Below are positions 1-12,100 of a DNA stretch of 64,000 nucleotides, one piece after another. Under the pieces are notes generated by a model. That model searched no databases, had not been told where the DNA came from, and was given only the letters and a program-made list of their open reading frames with translations. The position numbers and the translations under genes were made by a program. Position 1 is the stretch's first letter. The number at the start of each line of letters is the position of its first letter. This DNA comes from Rachycentron canadum (Eukaryota; Chordata; Actinopteri; Carangiformes; Rachycentridae): positions 13,540,981 through 13,604,980 of the forward strand of contig CM076654.1 of assembly GCA_038496675.1 (NCBI GenBank). The letters run 5' to 3'.

Positions 1-1992
1 TTGTGGAGGGCACTCAATGCAAGTACCACGCATCCATCGCATAAATTGCTGAAACACAAAATTTTGCCAGCATAAAGTTGCACTGTGACTGTTAACATAT
101 TACAAATAATATTTTTTAAAATTCTGTGATACATAGGAGAATCGTGATGATCCCACCTTGGTGCTCTCTACACAGTCTCTGATGCACTGCATGATCAGCC
201 AATAGATCTCATTGCTTTGTGGCTGCAATACAATCTTAGGGGCAGACAGGATGACATCAATCTGGAAAAGTGCAGTACTTCCCATCAGTGCCGCATTGAA
301 GGCCTGAATGCTCCTAAAAAAGTCAGCAAGAGGGATATTAGAATGGTTGAAACAGATATTGTACTGTGCATTTCAAAGGAGCAGTTATTAATACTGTGGA
401 GCAGTGAATAATTACCTCAGCACCATCTTTATGAGGCAGTCTAACACCTTGTTTTCCCAGTATGTGTAATATTCCACCATACTTGTCGCTTTGCCACTGC
501 TGGTTTCCATGATTAAATGTTCTATTTTAGTGATGAGGGGTCCAATATCAGCATACTTCCTACTCAGCAAATTCACAGTTTTTACCCGCTCTTTCTCAAT
601 ACGTTCACAGAACTCTTTAACACCTTAAAAAAACAAAAACATTCAATTAGGTCAGTGAAAATAAGATTCAATTATTACATCAAATAAGTCATATTCTTCT
701 ATTAGTTCTACCTGGTAACTCGCTTGTTTTAACTGGGACTGGAAATTTCAGCAAGTTTGCCATCGCGATGGACTGCAACTTGGAGTCAATATCCCTCTCG
801 TTCTTCTGAATGTGATTGACAACTGACTCAAACTTAGAGACAGCCTGAGTGGCACGGCTGATGAACTCAGGAATGCCTAAAACCAAATATCACATATTTT
901 GTGATTCCAATTTTACAGACTATATTAATTTCTTCAGATAACAAGCATGTATAAATGAGATTACATAGACATTTTAGCCTCTGAATGCATCATACCCACG
1001 GAATTCCAGTTCAGTCTTTTGCACCCAGAATGCAATACTTTTTTGACTGCGTTGATATGTTGAGCCAGCATACTGAACTTTGCCTCACTCAGGCTGTCCA
1101 TTACAGAGTGGAAGCAGTTAAGAAGATTGTTCAGATCATCACCATACCTAAGACCAAGAAGGACACGGGTTACATTAATCAGTGGTTCTGTTGTTTGGTA
1201 TAAACTCTGCATTCAGTTATTGATGAGCATCAATACCTGATGAATTTGTGCTCCTGTAGAGCAACATTTTGAGCCAAATAAGGCACAGAGTAGTCCAATG
1301 CCACAAGCTTTCTTGTCTCAGAAATGATTTCCCTGATCTCTGGAGCAAAGTTCACAAGGTATCGCACACCCCTCTGTAGGTTGCCATTAGCTGGTGGGAC
1401 ATCCTGAGAGGCAGCCTTACAATGAGAAATATCAAAACAAAAGAGGGGATTTTGAAAGAGGAGTATAAGAATAATTACTGTATGTTTTTGTATGATACTG
1501 ACTAACAGTGACAGCAAGCAAAAAGCTAAAGATAAATACCAGTTCTGCATGGATTTGGTCTTCAGGGGTAACCATGACCAGCAGGGATTTTTTCATTATC
1601 AGCGGCAAGTTGCTTTCCGTCTCAGTCACCCAGTTATTATAATTCTGAAGCTCATAGTCCCTTAACTTCAGTGCCATTGCCATATACTCTTCCTTGGCCT
1701 GAACAGAATGCAGCAAATAGGGTCAAATAAAGGGTTTAAACAGTTTACTATTTATTCTGACGTATGTGTATAACAGTGAAATAACTCACCACTTCACACT
1801 GTTCACTCTCCGCCATCTCCGGCACATGCAGGAAGGGAATGATGGTGTGTTTAACAGGATAGAGAAGAGATTGGATCCATTTGATGGATCCTGCCACAGG
1901 AGGGTCATACTTATTCAGTGGAGGTTTATCCTTCTTTGCCTCAAAGATTTCATTCATGCTGGCCACCTAAAACAAAACAAAAGACTTAGGTG

Positions 1993-2026
<34 letters not shown>

Positions 2027-5000
2027 GTCTCTTTTTATTTTAGAGCTTAATATAGCCTGTCAGGATGTGTGTGCTATGTCACTGTGAATAGCTATATGCA
2101 TAGGTGTGTGTTTCCTTTTGTATATGGCAGCATGCTTCCTGTCACTGTAACCTTGTGAGCATAATGAAAACTGCAGTCTGTGTCTCTTCTATTAAACTAG
2201 TTCCCTCTGGTTATGATTAAGGGCACTGGGGCCATATTTTGTACAATCCATTCTGAGCAAAAAAAAAAAAAAAGAATTACAGTAATCCTTACAACCCAAA
2301 TTGTGTGGATGTGGTTTTAAAATTACTTCATTCAGTTGGTTAAAGGAAATTGAACAAGCTTGCTTTACGCTTTTCAAGACATTTGTGTTCCAGTTGATCT
2401 GCAGTGGCCTGGACAATGAGCTCTTCATTAACNTATATATATATATATATTTTATAACAGTGTTTGAGGCTGCCTGAAATGTAGTCTGAACCTGGATGTA
2501 TCAAAAGCATATAGACTAAATGTCATAGGTATTTTCTAAATTTAGTTTGTTCACTCAACAATAGCTTTATAATGATCTACTATCATCACATATTTTGATA
2601 GTAATTCAAATTTAACCATAGTGTCAATTATTAGTATTGAGTATCAAATAGCACGTTCTCTTGATTTCAAAGTGCGCTACCTCTTTGCGGAACTGAACCA
2701 GGATGTCATTAAATTTTCTCATCAAATGGCTGTTGATGGTCTCTCTGGAGCGTATGTGTTTGAATTTCATGAGCATGTTAAATGCAGCAGCTGCAGAGCG
2801 CAGTGTCTTAAAAGACTGATCAATGAAGCTAATGGCCTCTCCCTCAATAGCCTGAGGAGACAAATGTAAAAAGTGAATTAGCATCATAACTGAGGCACAG
2901 CACATAGATATTTCAGCAATTTTATTTGTTAGTACATTAATGCCACCATGCTTAATTAAACACTTATTTTGATCTAAACTCACTTGAACTGTGGCATCAA
3001 AGTCTTGCATGATCATTTTCCAGCTCCGTATCTTGCAGATGTTGAAAGGACAAAAACTGACCTCCTCAATAGGTAAAACCAGACTATCCACTCTGCACAA
3101 CACTTCATCAATGCGTTTTGGGTCACCAGTCACACCTTTTAGTTCTGGGCCAAAGATGTTATAAAACTCCTCCAAAATCTGCACAGAACAAATTCAGTAA
3201 AACTGCTTTTTATACTTTCACCTAACGTTTAGTTATTAAGTGAGGGGTGATCGATACTTATGAGGTGTATAAACACTGACCTGTAGTACATTATACAGAT
3301 CCTGGCATACAGAGGCCATGTAGTCAGTCATCTCAAACAGTCTCTTGCGGTCAAACTCCCAGCGGGAATCCCTTCCTGATTCTTCAATTTCAGCACGCAC
3401 CTTAAAGTAAGATGACTTCCACGTGTCCAGAACCTGATTAGCATCATGTACCTTGGATTTGGCTACGTCCCTCTTATCTCTGTCCAGCAAACAGCACATT
3501 AAGTTATACTCAAACTAATGAAAAATATTAACTAAAATATTGTTAAATTCAACCTCTAATCTAAATTTTGATGTATTTACACATACTTAAATAAAGTGCG
3601 AACATCTATTGCTTGAGACACATGTTCACACAGCTGCCAGGCAATACGCTCCATTAGAGGGACCATTCGCTCATTTGTGTTATAGTGGCAAGAGATTATC
3701 CACACAATTTGCAGGCTTTCCATCAGAGTAGGGATGGTCTCCAGGATCACACCAAAATTTGTTGCGGTAACCAGATTCTACAACAGACAGACAGATGGTA
3801 ACTTTGAAAGAAGTGAAGGTGAGGATAGTAGAACAATTCTGTTGTCACTCTTTTGATTAAAAATATTCTTGGTAAGTGTGTTTTCAGTGTATACCAACTC
3901 CTGGTAGTTACAGTACACTGTTGATGTAAAGTCAGTATGAAGAACATTCAGCAACAGTGGATTTATAAAGAAAAAGAAAAAAGCAGCTCACCATTAAGTG
4001 TCTTTCCAGTGTGCGGAGGAAGCGTACATTTTCTTCTGACTCCACACACAATTTAATAAGTTCAGCAACCGTTCCTTGCAGGGTCTGAATAATACCTGCA
4101 TCTGCTTTGGTCATCACCATCAAGATCTTCCTTACCACAGGCTCTTTAAGATGCTCATTCAGAGCACTCAGGATGGATGCACGCTCTTGCCAAAAAGCTA
4201 TCTCAGCCATAGGTCCAGGTGCCTGGAGGAAAATGAAGAGATAATGTTGGACTCTGGTATATGGATATGTGTGTATCATTTACACTTTCAGATACCTAAT
4301 AATTTCATTTTAGCAGACAGGGATTTTAACCTGTTAAAAATTGTTTAGACATTTCAGCAGCAACTATGCATGTGAATGCATGAGTTCTTCATCCAAACTT
4401 CAATACGACCAAGACTGCTTAGATTTAAACTCAGGAGAGTAACAAACCTGTGGCTTTTTGTTTTGCTGCTCCTCAATAACAATGGTAATATGAGTCTGCC
4501 AGTTCATCACACACTGCTCCAATTTCTCTACTATCTCTGGATTAGAAAGTAGTACATTCACATCCGGTTCCAGGTCTAGATCAGGGATGTGTAGAATAAT
4601 CTCATCTATGACAAAGGGAGTCATATTTAGATTGTACTGTTTATTATGAAATGAACATAAAAATAAATGGGAGCAGTATATTTAAGGCTTGCATTTTATT
4701 CTTCAGAGCTCAATAAAATTTTTACTTATTTTATTGATAACCAAATACTAATAAATTTCTGGAATTAATATAATAAGCCCTTAAAAAACACAAACCTTGG
4801 ATCTGGAGGTGTTGTAGAGTTGTGTTTACTGCTCCCAAAAACTTGTGTATCCTGTTGAGCAACTCATCACGAACTGGGGCTTGCTCTCTTGACTTGACTA
4901 CTGAATTCTCATCTTTGCCCTCTCCACTCGGCTCCTCCTGAGAAGAAACTGCCCCACTTTGATAACCTGTATCTGCTATCTTCATCTGGTGGACACTAAG

Positions 5001-6879
5001 CAGGGGAATAAACACCTGACAAGGAACACAGACAATATATAAATCCAGCACTCATTATTCAAAAAAATTAATCTGAAAATTTTTGTCTGAACGTGGTTGA
5101 AGTTGGTTGTTAATGAATTGTATGTCATTTTACTTTGCTAAGTTTATTCTGCAGCAAAACAAGATGGTGTCCACTTTGCATGCCAATGTCAAATAGCCTG
5201 GGCATCAGGATATTGGCTTCATTCATGTCCAGTGGTTCAACAATGGTCTCTAATTGAAACAAAAATCTTTCGGTTAATCAGTTTTATATGCAATAGAGGC
5301 TAGAACATGCTTTACTGTGATGATACTGAACTTTCCTCTCACCCTTTGTGCTTCTGAGAAAGTAGAAAACACTGGATTTCAGAAATCTCTGTGGGTATTT
5401 GTTCACTGCTACATGAAGCTCAATGTGATAGACCACTTGAATCTCAGTCCTCTGAAAATACAACACGAGAAATGGGTTAAACATACTGTTAGATGATTTC
5501 ACTGTCACAATGTGAAAGAAATTAAGAGGGTATAAATTAAAGTTTGATCTCACATGGCTGGGATTTTCTTCATTTGTCTCTTCTGAATCTGAGGTTATCT
5601 CTGCCTCACTTTGGTTCCAGGAAATGTCAGGATCTGAAGAGTCTCTGCCTTTCCTCCTTTCTGGGATTATAAACATTTTTCTTTAGATGCAGTCTTATCA
5701 TTCATGCTAACAAAATTATAAGTGCAGTATGAGAACGTTGTTGAAAAGATTGAACTATGACTACATGACAACATATACCTGATTTACATTTCTAATATAC
5801 AACGCAAATGACTACATTTTTCAATAACTTTATCTAGTAGGAGAGGCCAGGGTTGGTTGTCACATTCACACTAGAGGCTGCTACTATAAACTGTTGGTAC
5901 AGAAATTTTCAGAATTGGGGTCAGAGGTCAAATACAAAGACATTTCTCTAATAAGCACTTTCACATTGCAGTGAGAGGACTTTTAATGTCCTTCTTATCA
6001 AAATGTAAATAGCCAAGACACAATGTGTTTATGATAAAACTATTGTTACAATTAAAGGGCAAGAGTTTAGGCTTTTTCATAGCTATGCTACATGTGAATG
6101 TTAGTATTATGGTTAGCAGAAAATCTCAGTTGTGGGTGATTGTCACATTTCTTGTTGGTTGGCACATTGTGAAAACTTAGTGTTGTTTGTGTTGCTCTCT
6201 ACATTTTTCTATTGGGATAAAAAAAAAAAAAAAAAAGCAGTTGATTTTTCCTGTTTATGTTATCTCAATGCAGGAGGTGTGTTAGGTTGTTACATTTAAG
6301 TTTTAAAACTTCTTCCCACTAAGATAATATAGGATTTACTTTATATTACTTTTATATACTGTATATAAAAGAGAACAGCCAACCCAATGATGGGGATGGT
6401 TGTCACGTGAGCACAAGGCGTATTTGACAGCCCATATCTTTTGAACAGTATTAGCATTAGGAGAATGAGTTGCCTCAATTTCTACCTGAAACTCGAGGAT
6501 TAATTTGCAGATTAAAAGGGAATCTATGAATGAGACAGTTTTTGAGAGATTCAAATCAAAGTAAAAGTGCGACTCTCAGCTACTTCATAGTGGGCCCAGT
6601 ATCCCACTGCATATGGAGGACAAACTTGGGCTACACTTTAGCCAACTTACCAACCGGAACTTCAACTTCAACCTCCTCCTCTCTTATATTTTTGAAAAAC
6701 AGAAGACATGAGGGCGAGTCTTCCTCTGAGACAACGTTCAAATAGCGGATAATTGTCTGCTCTTCTTCTCCATCTCCGCGGCTGAGCAGCTCGTCGAAAC
6801 AGTCGCGACAGTCCGGCAGGTTGAAGCCGGCGGCCACCCGCTGTCGGATCCACTCCACTCTTAAGTCGTTATGGATCAT
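1..6879 (-). CDS. dnah10: Axonemal dynein heavy chain 10, 5' portion (partial)
   Basis: Heavy chain of an axonemal inner dynein arm, a microtubule motor of motile cilia and flagella. Nineteen coding exons read on the minus strand: 6879-6651, 5660-5554, 5451-5343, 5249-5134, 5015-4796, 4605-4448, 4222-3992, 3777-3587, 3479-3281, 3178-2984, 2851-2681, 1966-1790, 1698-1540, 1415-1237, 1147-996, 876-712, 623-416, 313-157 and 48-1. All junctions are GT-AG with matching phase, giving 1,057 residues of a protein normally about 4,500 long. Only the N-terminal tail (DHC_N1 region) is present; the AAA motor domains lie beyond the left edge. Diagnostic stretches are EFYNIFGPELKGVTGDPKRI, WEFDRKRLFEMTDYMA and CKRLNWNSV, which agree with human DNAH10 as I recall it. 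The first ~200 residues are acidic and poorly conserved, as in other DNAH10 proteins. Adjacency to atp6v0a2 and tctn2 supports the assignment. The start ATG is the first Met of exon 1, whose frame joins correctly to exon 2. Confidence 0.95.
1997..2024. repeat. (TA)n microsatellite in dnah10 intron 11
   Basis: About 14 TA dinucleotides between dnah10 exons 11 and 12. A second, shorter TA run at 2434-2450 begins with an undetermined base (N) at about 2433. Confidence 0.9.
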
Positions 6880-9171
6880 TTTGGGTTTTTTTTTTTTTTT
6901 TTTTGCAGTTATCTTAAATTAAGACTTAGAAAAGCGAGAACCTGAACCTCTTTTGAAGTAGCGGTCGCCATTTGAAACGTTGTTGACAGTCGCTCAGTAA
7001 ACAGTCGTGTTGTTTTAACGGTTCCACGTTGCCCTGGCAACCACAAGACGCCTCCCACAATAATTCTGGGAATTGGTTCCCAGCGCGACGACTGAAAGGC
7101 AACAAAACGTCCACTGTAACATACATGACAGGTTTGGCAGGGACCTGAAACCATGGATAGTTTTTGTCTTAAGTAGTCGGAAACTTCATATGGGAAGTAA
7201 ATTTGCATATCAATATCATTGATTAATGTCATTGTCAAAATGAATTGTTTTCAATGGCATTATGGTGCTGTAGTTGCAGGCACTCCATCAGCTGAAAAAG
7301 TAAAATCAAGCTAAGAATATAAATAACTGGGTGTTATTACAAAAGCTGGGTAATGCAAAAAAAAATATAAAACGGGTATACTATATAAAGGGTTATTATA
7401 CACAAGACTTTAACTTAATGACTTTGGTCCTTCTATGCTGAAAGTCGTTAAACCTACTATAGTTATAAAATGCTACAACTATAAGTGTCTTGGTGTTCAA
7501 AGGCTCTGAGGGGAGAAAAAAAAAACAACTCAAACAAATACAATTTATTATTAACATGATAATGTAGAGAGGATTTTTTAAGAACTGGAGCATGGCGTGT
7601 TTGACAATGAATCAAAGATGATCTCTAACATTAAAATTAATTGCAAGATTAGGGCTATATTAGAGGAAACTACAATATCCCCTCATCGTATAACAGTTCA
7701 GTGTTAATTAAGGCAAATGATTGTTAATCAAATATTACTCTGCCCCAATAAAATAGTGATTGCCACCTGTATCACCAAGATATGAAACCATATTGTTACA
7801 CTTAAGGACAAAGTCATTATTTTCATTAACATGGCAATGTGGCAGGATCTTAGCATAGCAAACATTGCTGCCATTGAAAAAGTGCAGACAAGTCAATAAT
7901 ACTAATAAATTCACAAAATTAGCCAATACTACTAATGTTTGGTATTAGTAAATTTTTCATTCTTCTCCAAATAAGATTAAGGCAGTCCTACCACTGTGCT
8001 AAATATAGATAAAAGATCTTTCAAACTAAGGAGAACCTGACCAGCAGAGTTGGGCCAACAAATTGAAGATTTAAGTTTTTCATGCATGGAATGTTATATT
8101 GTACAGCAAGTGGACGCATAGGCAACACTGTGAATGCATAAAAATCATATCCCATTAACATTCAGCTTTAATTCTGAAGCAACATTTTAAAATATAATAA
8201 ATTAAAAAAAATAATTCTGCCAAAGTATATACAACTCATCACACACCTGCCCAAGCACTTTTCAATACTGAAAATCCAGAGATCCTTTGCAGTGTTTTGG
8301 TACCACAAAGTAGGAATACAAGGGGAAAATGAAGAATGATACAGTATAATGTAATTTGGTTGGAATTCAATAAGGCTGTCAGTGCAACAAAAAATGTAAA
8401 AAAAAAAACAACAAAACAAACTGAAAAAACTGAAAGGTGGCTTACTACCCAGAGTATGGAAACACCCGAACTAAAACATAACAGCATTGATATACACAAT
8501 TATGCTAGAATTAATGACAAAGATAACTGAAGAGAGGGGAAATAGAGGAAAACTAAAATAAATAAACAAGGAGATGACAAAAAAGTTATTTTATCTATTA
8601 AATTTAATTAGTGAGTCCCATGAAAAGGCCCAAATTCAACAAGCCTATCCTATCAAATGTCATCATTGTAGCCAAACCATGGGGCCAAAGCATTTGCTTA
8701 TTACTATTTACTCATACCAAAATCATATATCTGTTCCTCCTATTTATTCTAGTATTCTATTATTTGGGGGTTATGGTTCTCCATCCAAGTGATATATCAA
8801 CAACTGTTACCATCAATGTCTCAAAAAGAGAACTGATGGTTGAAAGGATGCAAGTAAAAATTTAAATTTGAGACTGACCCTTTAAAATCACAAACTGTTC
8901 TGTGGTGAAGTGTACTCATCCTGGTACAAAAAACCCTGTGTTACATATATATATGCAACAGCAATTTGCCAATAGTACACTGCAATATATGTTCTTGAAA
9001 AGGTTTGCAGGACAGCACTCAGTCCAAAGTTTGTGAAGTTCACTGTATAATTCCTTTGCATGATAAATTACTAAAAGAAAAGAAAAAGTGGAGTATGTCT
9101 GTATGAGCACAAAGCCCTGTTGGGTTGTTTGGACTCCTTTTACCAGTTAACAGTGTTACCAGATAGTGTCT
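6880..9171. other. dnah10 upstream region and atp6v0a2 3' UTR, no gene
   Basis: Between the dnah10 start codon and the atp6v0a2 stop codon I see no coding exon: the open frames here are short and match nothing I recognise. The part next to 6880 carries a T-run (6887-6904) and the dnah10 promoter motifs. The rest is AT-rich and probably holds the atp6v0a2 3' UTR. A minus-strand AATAAA at 8743-8748, about 430 nt after the stop, is a plausible polyadenylation signal. Confidence 0.6.
6997..7041 (-). promoter_or_regulatory. Candidate ciliary promoter of dnah10: FOX motif plus X-box
   Basis: The near-palindrome GTTGCCCTGGCAAC at 7028-7041 is a textbook RFX X-box (two GTTGCC/GGCAAC half-sites, 2-bp spacer). 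It lies about 150-160 bp upstream of the dnah10 ATG. A forkhead core, GTAAACA, lies 25 bp closer to the gene (6997-7003). A YY1-like CGCCATTT is at 6966-6973. RFX factors with FOXJ1 are the known activators of motile-cilium genes, so the pair fits an axonemal dynein promoter. Binding is inferred from sequence only. Confidence 0.7.
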
Positions 9172-12100
9172 TCACAGCAAGCCGTCATGCTCAAAGCTGG
9201 ATGGCAGGAGAGAGAAGGAGAAGGGGCAAAACTTGACTCCAGTCCCACTGTAAAACTTATTCTGAAACTCCACCCTGAGTAAGAAAAAAAAAACAAACAA
9301 ACAAAAAACAAACAGCTGCTATAAATATAAAACAGCAAGGTAATTCAAAGAACATCCTGTCAATAAAGCAAGTCCTTCAGGAGTTAATTATCATACCAGT
9401 GCAGCCGGAGGGCATGAAGGAAGGCAGACAGACCCTCCATTATCAGAAGAATGGACACAGTGAGAACAGCAAACAGACCAAACACAGGCACCAGGAATAA
9501 AACCCCGAGGGCACTGTCCATTCGGAGTCCTACTTGCATCACCATGGACCACAGCACCTCTGACAGTTCTGTGAAAGTGGAGAAAAGAGCATGTGCACAA
9601 TCCTTCCAAGGGAATTACAAGGGAGACAAAGGGTATGTGCAAGTTCCTATTAAAGCTGGCTCCCGATTGGTCGATTTTTTTTTTTCCCTAGCTGGCTCCG
9701 GATTGGTCAATTTTTTTTCCCTGGCTGGCTCCGGATTGGTCAATTTTTTTTCCCTGGCTGGCTCCGGATTGGTAAATTTTTTTTCCCTGGCTGGCTCCGG
9801 CTTGGTAAATTTTTTTTCCCTGGCTGGCTCCCAATTGGTCGATTTATTCCTGGCTCCCAATTGGTCGATTTATTCCTGGCTCCCAATTGGTCGATTTATT
9901 CCTGGCTCCAAATTGGTCGATTTATTCCTGGCTCCAAATTGGTCGATTTATTCCTGGCTCCGATTGGTCGATTTACAGTGATTTCCTCCTATCAACTGCT
10001 TGGTCGATTTAAAGCTGGCTGCTGATTGGTCAATTTATAGCTGCCTCCTGATTGGTCGTTTTAAAACTATATTTTGATGGTAAGTACATCTGTGTTGTAA
10101 TGCAGACATACTCACGGGCATGTGCTAGGCTCAGAGCCCAGAGCCTTAGGTAGGAGGCTGTGTTGGAGATACAACCTAGGCAATACTCTATAGTGTGGAT
10201 GGCTTGATGCAGGAACTCATCTGCAAAGTCAAACTATTACAACAACAAAGGAAAACTCAGCGAGGCTGACAGAAACTTGGTTGAAATAACGATAGTTGCT
10301 TATAAGGATGTTTAAAATTGGTGGGTAACTATGCATTTATTTTGCTGTCCTGACCTCCTCTGCCTGGTGCTCTCCACTAGTGGAAAGATCAGTATGATTG
10401 CTGCCCTCCTCCATGTCATGAGCCCTCATCAGGTAGAGCTCCTCCTCACTGCTACGGCGCACACGCTCATATCCCTGAGAACACACAGGGAAAGTAAACA
10501 GATTAGCATATTTATTAGTCTGAGAACAAATATTTGGAGACACACATTCATAGGCAGACATGCATTTCAAACACTCACCCTGTACATTCCTAGGCGGTGG
10601 CTTCCATTGTGAAGCCAATAAAGGTAGATGGGTTTTCCTAGAAGTAAGACAGGCACTGAGAGAACAGCAATGACCACCAGAAATACCTGCAAGCCAGCCT
10701 GAAAGAAGCAAAACGATATTGCATTACATTTGAGATCTGTGATGTACGTAAAACGACATTAGATTCAATCTGTTAAGTCAGAACAGGGACATAAGTTACA
10801 TTGTCGCAGGAGTGGTGCTTCGCATTAGCTTCTCACCTGCCCTGGGTAGAGGGGCTGCAGTGTATCACCCTGCATTAGGAACATGTTTATGAAGTGAATG
10901 AGGATGCTCGGTGCATGTCTGGAGTCCTTGGCAGAGAAGACCAGCCACTTGTAGAATATCATGAACACCAGGTAGCCAAACAGGCACAGCAGGAACAGGA
11001 GCTCAGGGAGAAATACCAAGTACAGGTTGTGCTTTTTCCTAAAGTGCCTGTTTTTGTTGACAACAGTGAGGCATGTTATTAAAAACTATTATATTCAAAA
11101 TACTTACTGGTGTTTTTTTTTTTTTTTTTTTAAAAACAAAAAAAACTTAATGGTACTTACAAGTGATTGTAAGTGCTGAGGATGACCCCAAAGGTCATGT
11201 GTATTATTCCTAATATCACTGACATCTTCATTTTATAGGAGTTCAGAAATGTTAGGCGGTTGGTTGCCAAGTTCCAAATCTTTGCAACAGAAAAATGACG
11301 TACCCTGTATTACACAATTCATCAAATTATGTCATACAAATCAAATCAAGGCCAATATTCTCTACTCACCGGGTCAATTCCCAGAGGGTATGGCCCCTTG
11401 AAAACTCCTGTAACATTTGGATCCAGAGCAAGGACATGGTTCACAAGGAGCATCTCTCTTCTGTTAGGAACAAATGAAGCCACTAGAGTTTTATTATGAA
11501 ACAAATCCAAACAGGTCATCTTATCTTCATGGCTCTGAACACTAATAATACAAAAATAACACTTAAATTTCTACAGTTAATACTATTCTTATGGACTTCT
11601 GGACCTGCTTTGTCGTTTTCACTGTTAAAATGCCATCCCTGTCATGAAATACTCACGTCCAGACCTTCTCTCCAAACATGGCCTTCACATTCCATCCAGA
11701 ACCAAATATATTAAGAGACTTTGAGAAGCAGTCATTGTATATCAGACCAGTGTAGATGGAGAACAAGCCCATCATCAGGATGATATAACGCCCCTCAAAG
11801 AAAGTGTTCCAGATCTGCACATACACATGAAATCACTCAGTAACAGTTCAGAATGACATTGTATGCCACACACATACAGGTAGTTGCTTGCTTAATTGAG
11901 GGAGCTTTAAACTGAATATAAACAGCTTTTGACTGCTCCCTCACCTCATTCCTGGTGTTTTTAAGTTTGCGGTTGTTCTCGTACAACACCATCCAGAAAG
12001 CAAAGAGAGCCATGATAAGTCCATGACCCAGGTCCCCAAACATTACAGCGAACAAGAACGGGAACGTGATGATTGTGAAAGGAGCTGAAAAAGAAGTGGG

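Noticed and set aside
6909..7238. Upstream minus-strand open frame as an alternative dnah10 first exon
   Set aside because: It contains the X-box promoter region, no homology supports it, and the exon-1 ATG at 6879 gives a sensible protein.
9451..9981. 176-aa plus-strand open frame with repeated LAGSGLVNFF units
   Set aside because: It is the in-frame reading of the intronic 33/26-bp minisatellite, antisense to atp6v0a2. It overlaps atp6v0a2 exon 19 and has no homology.
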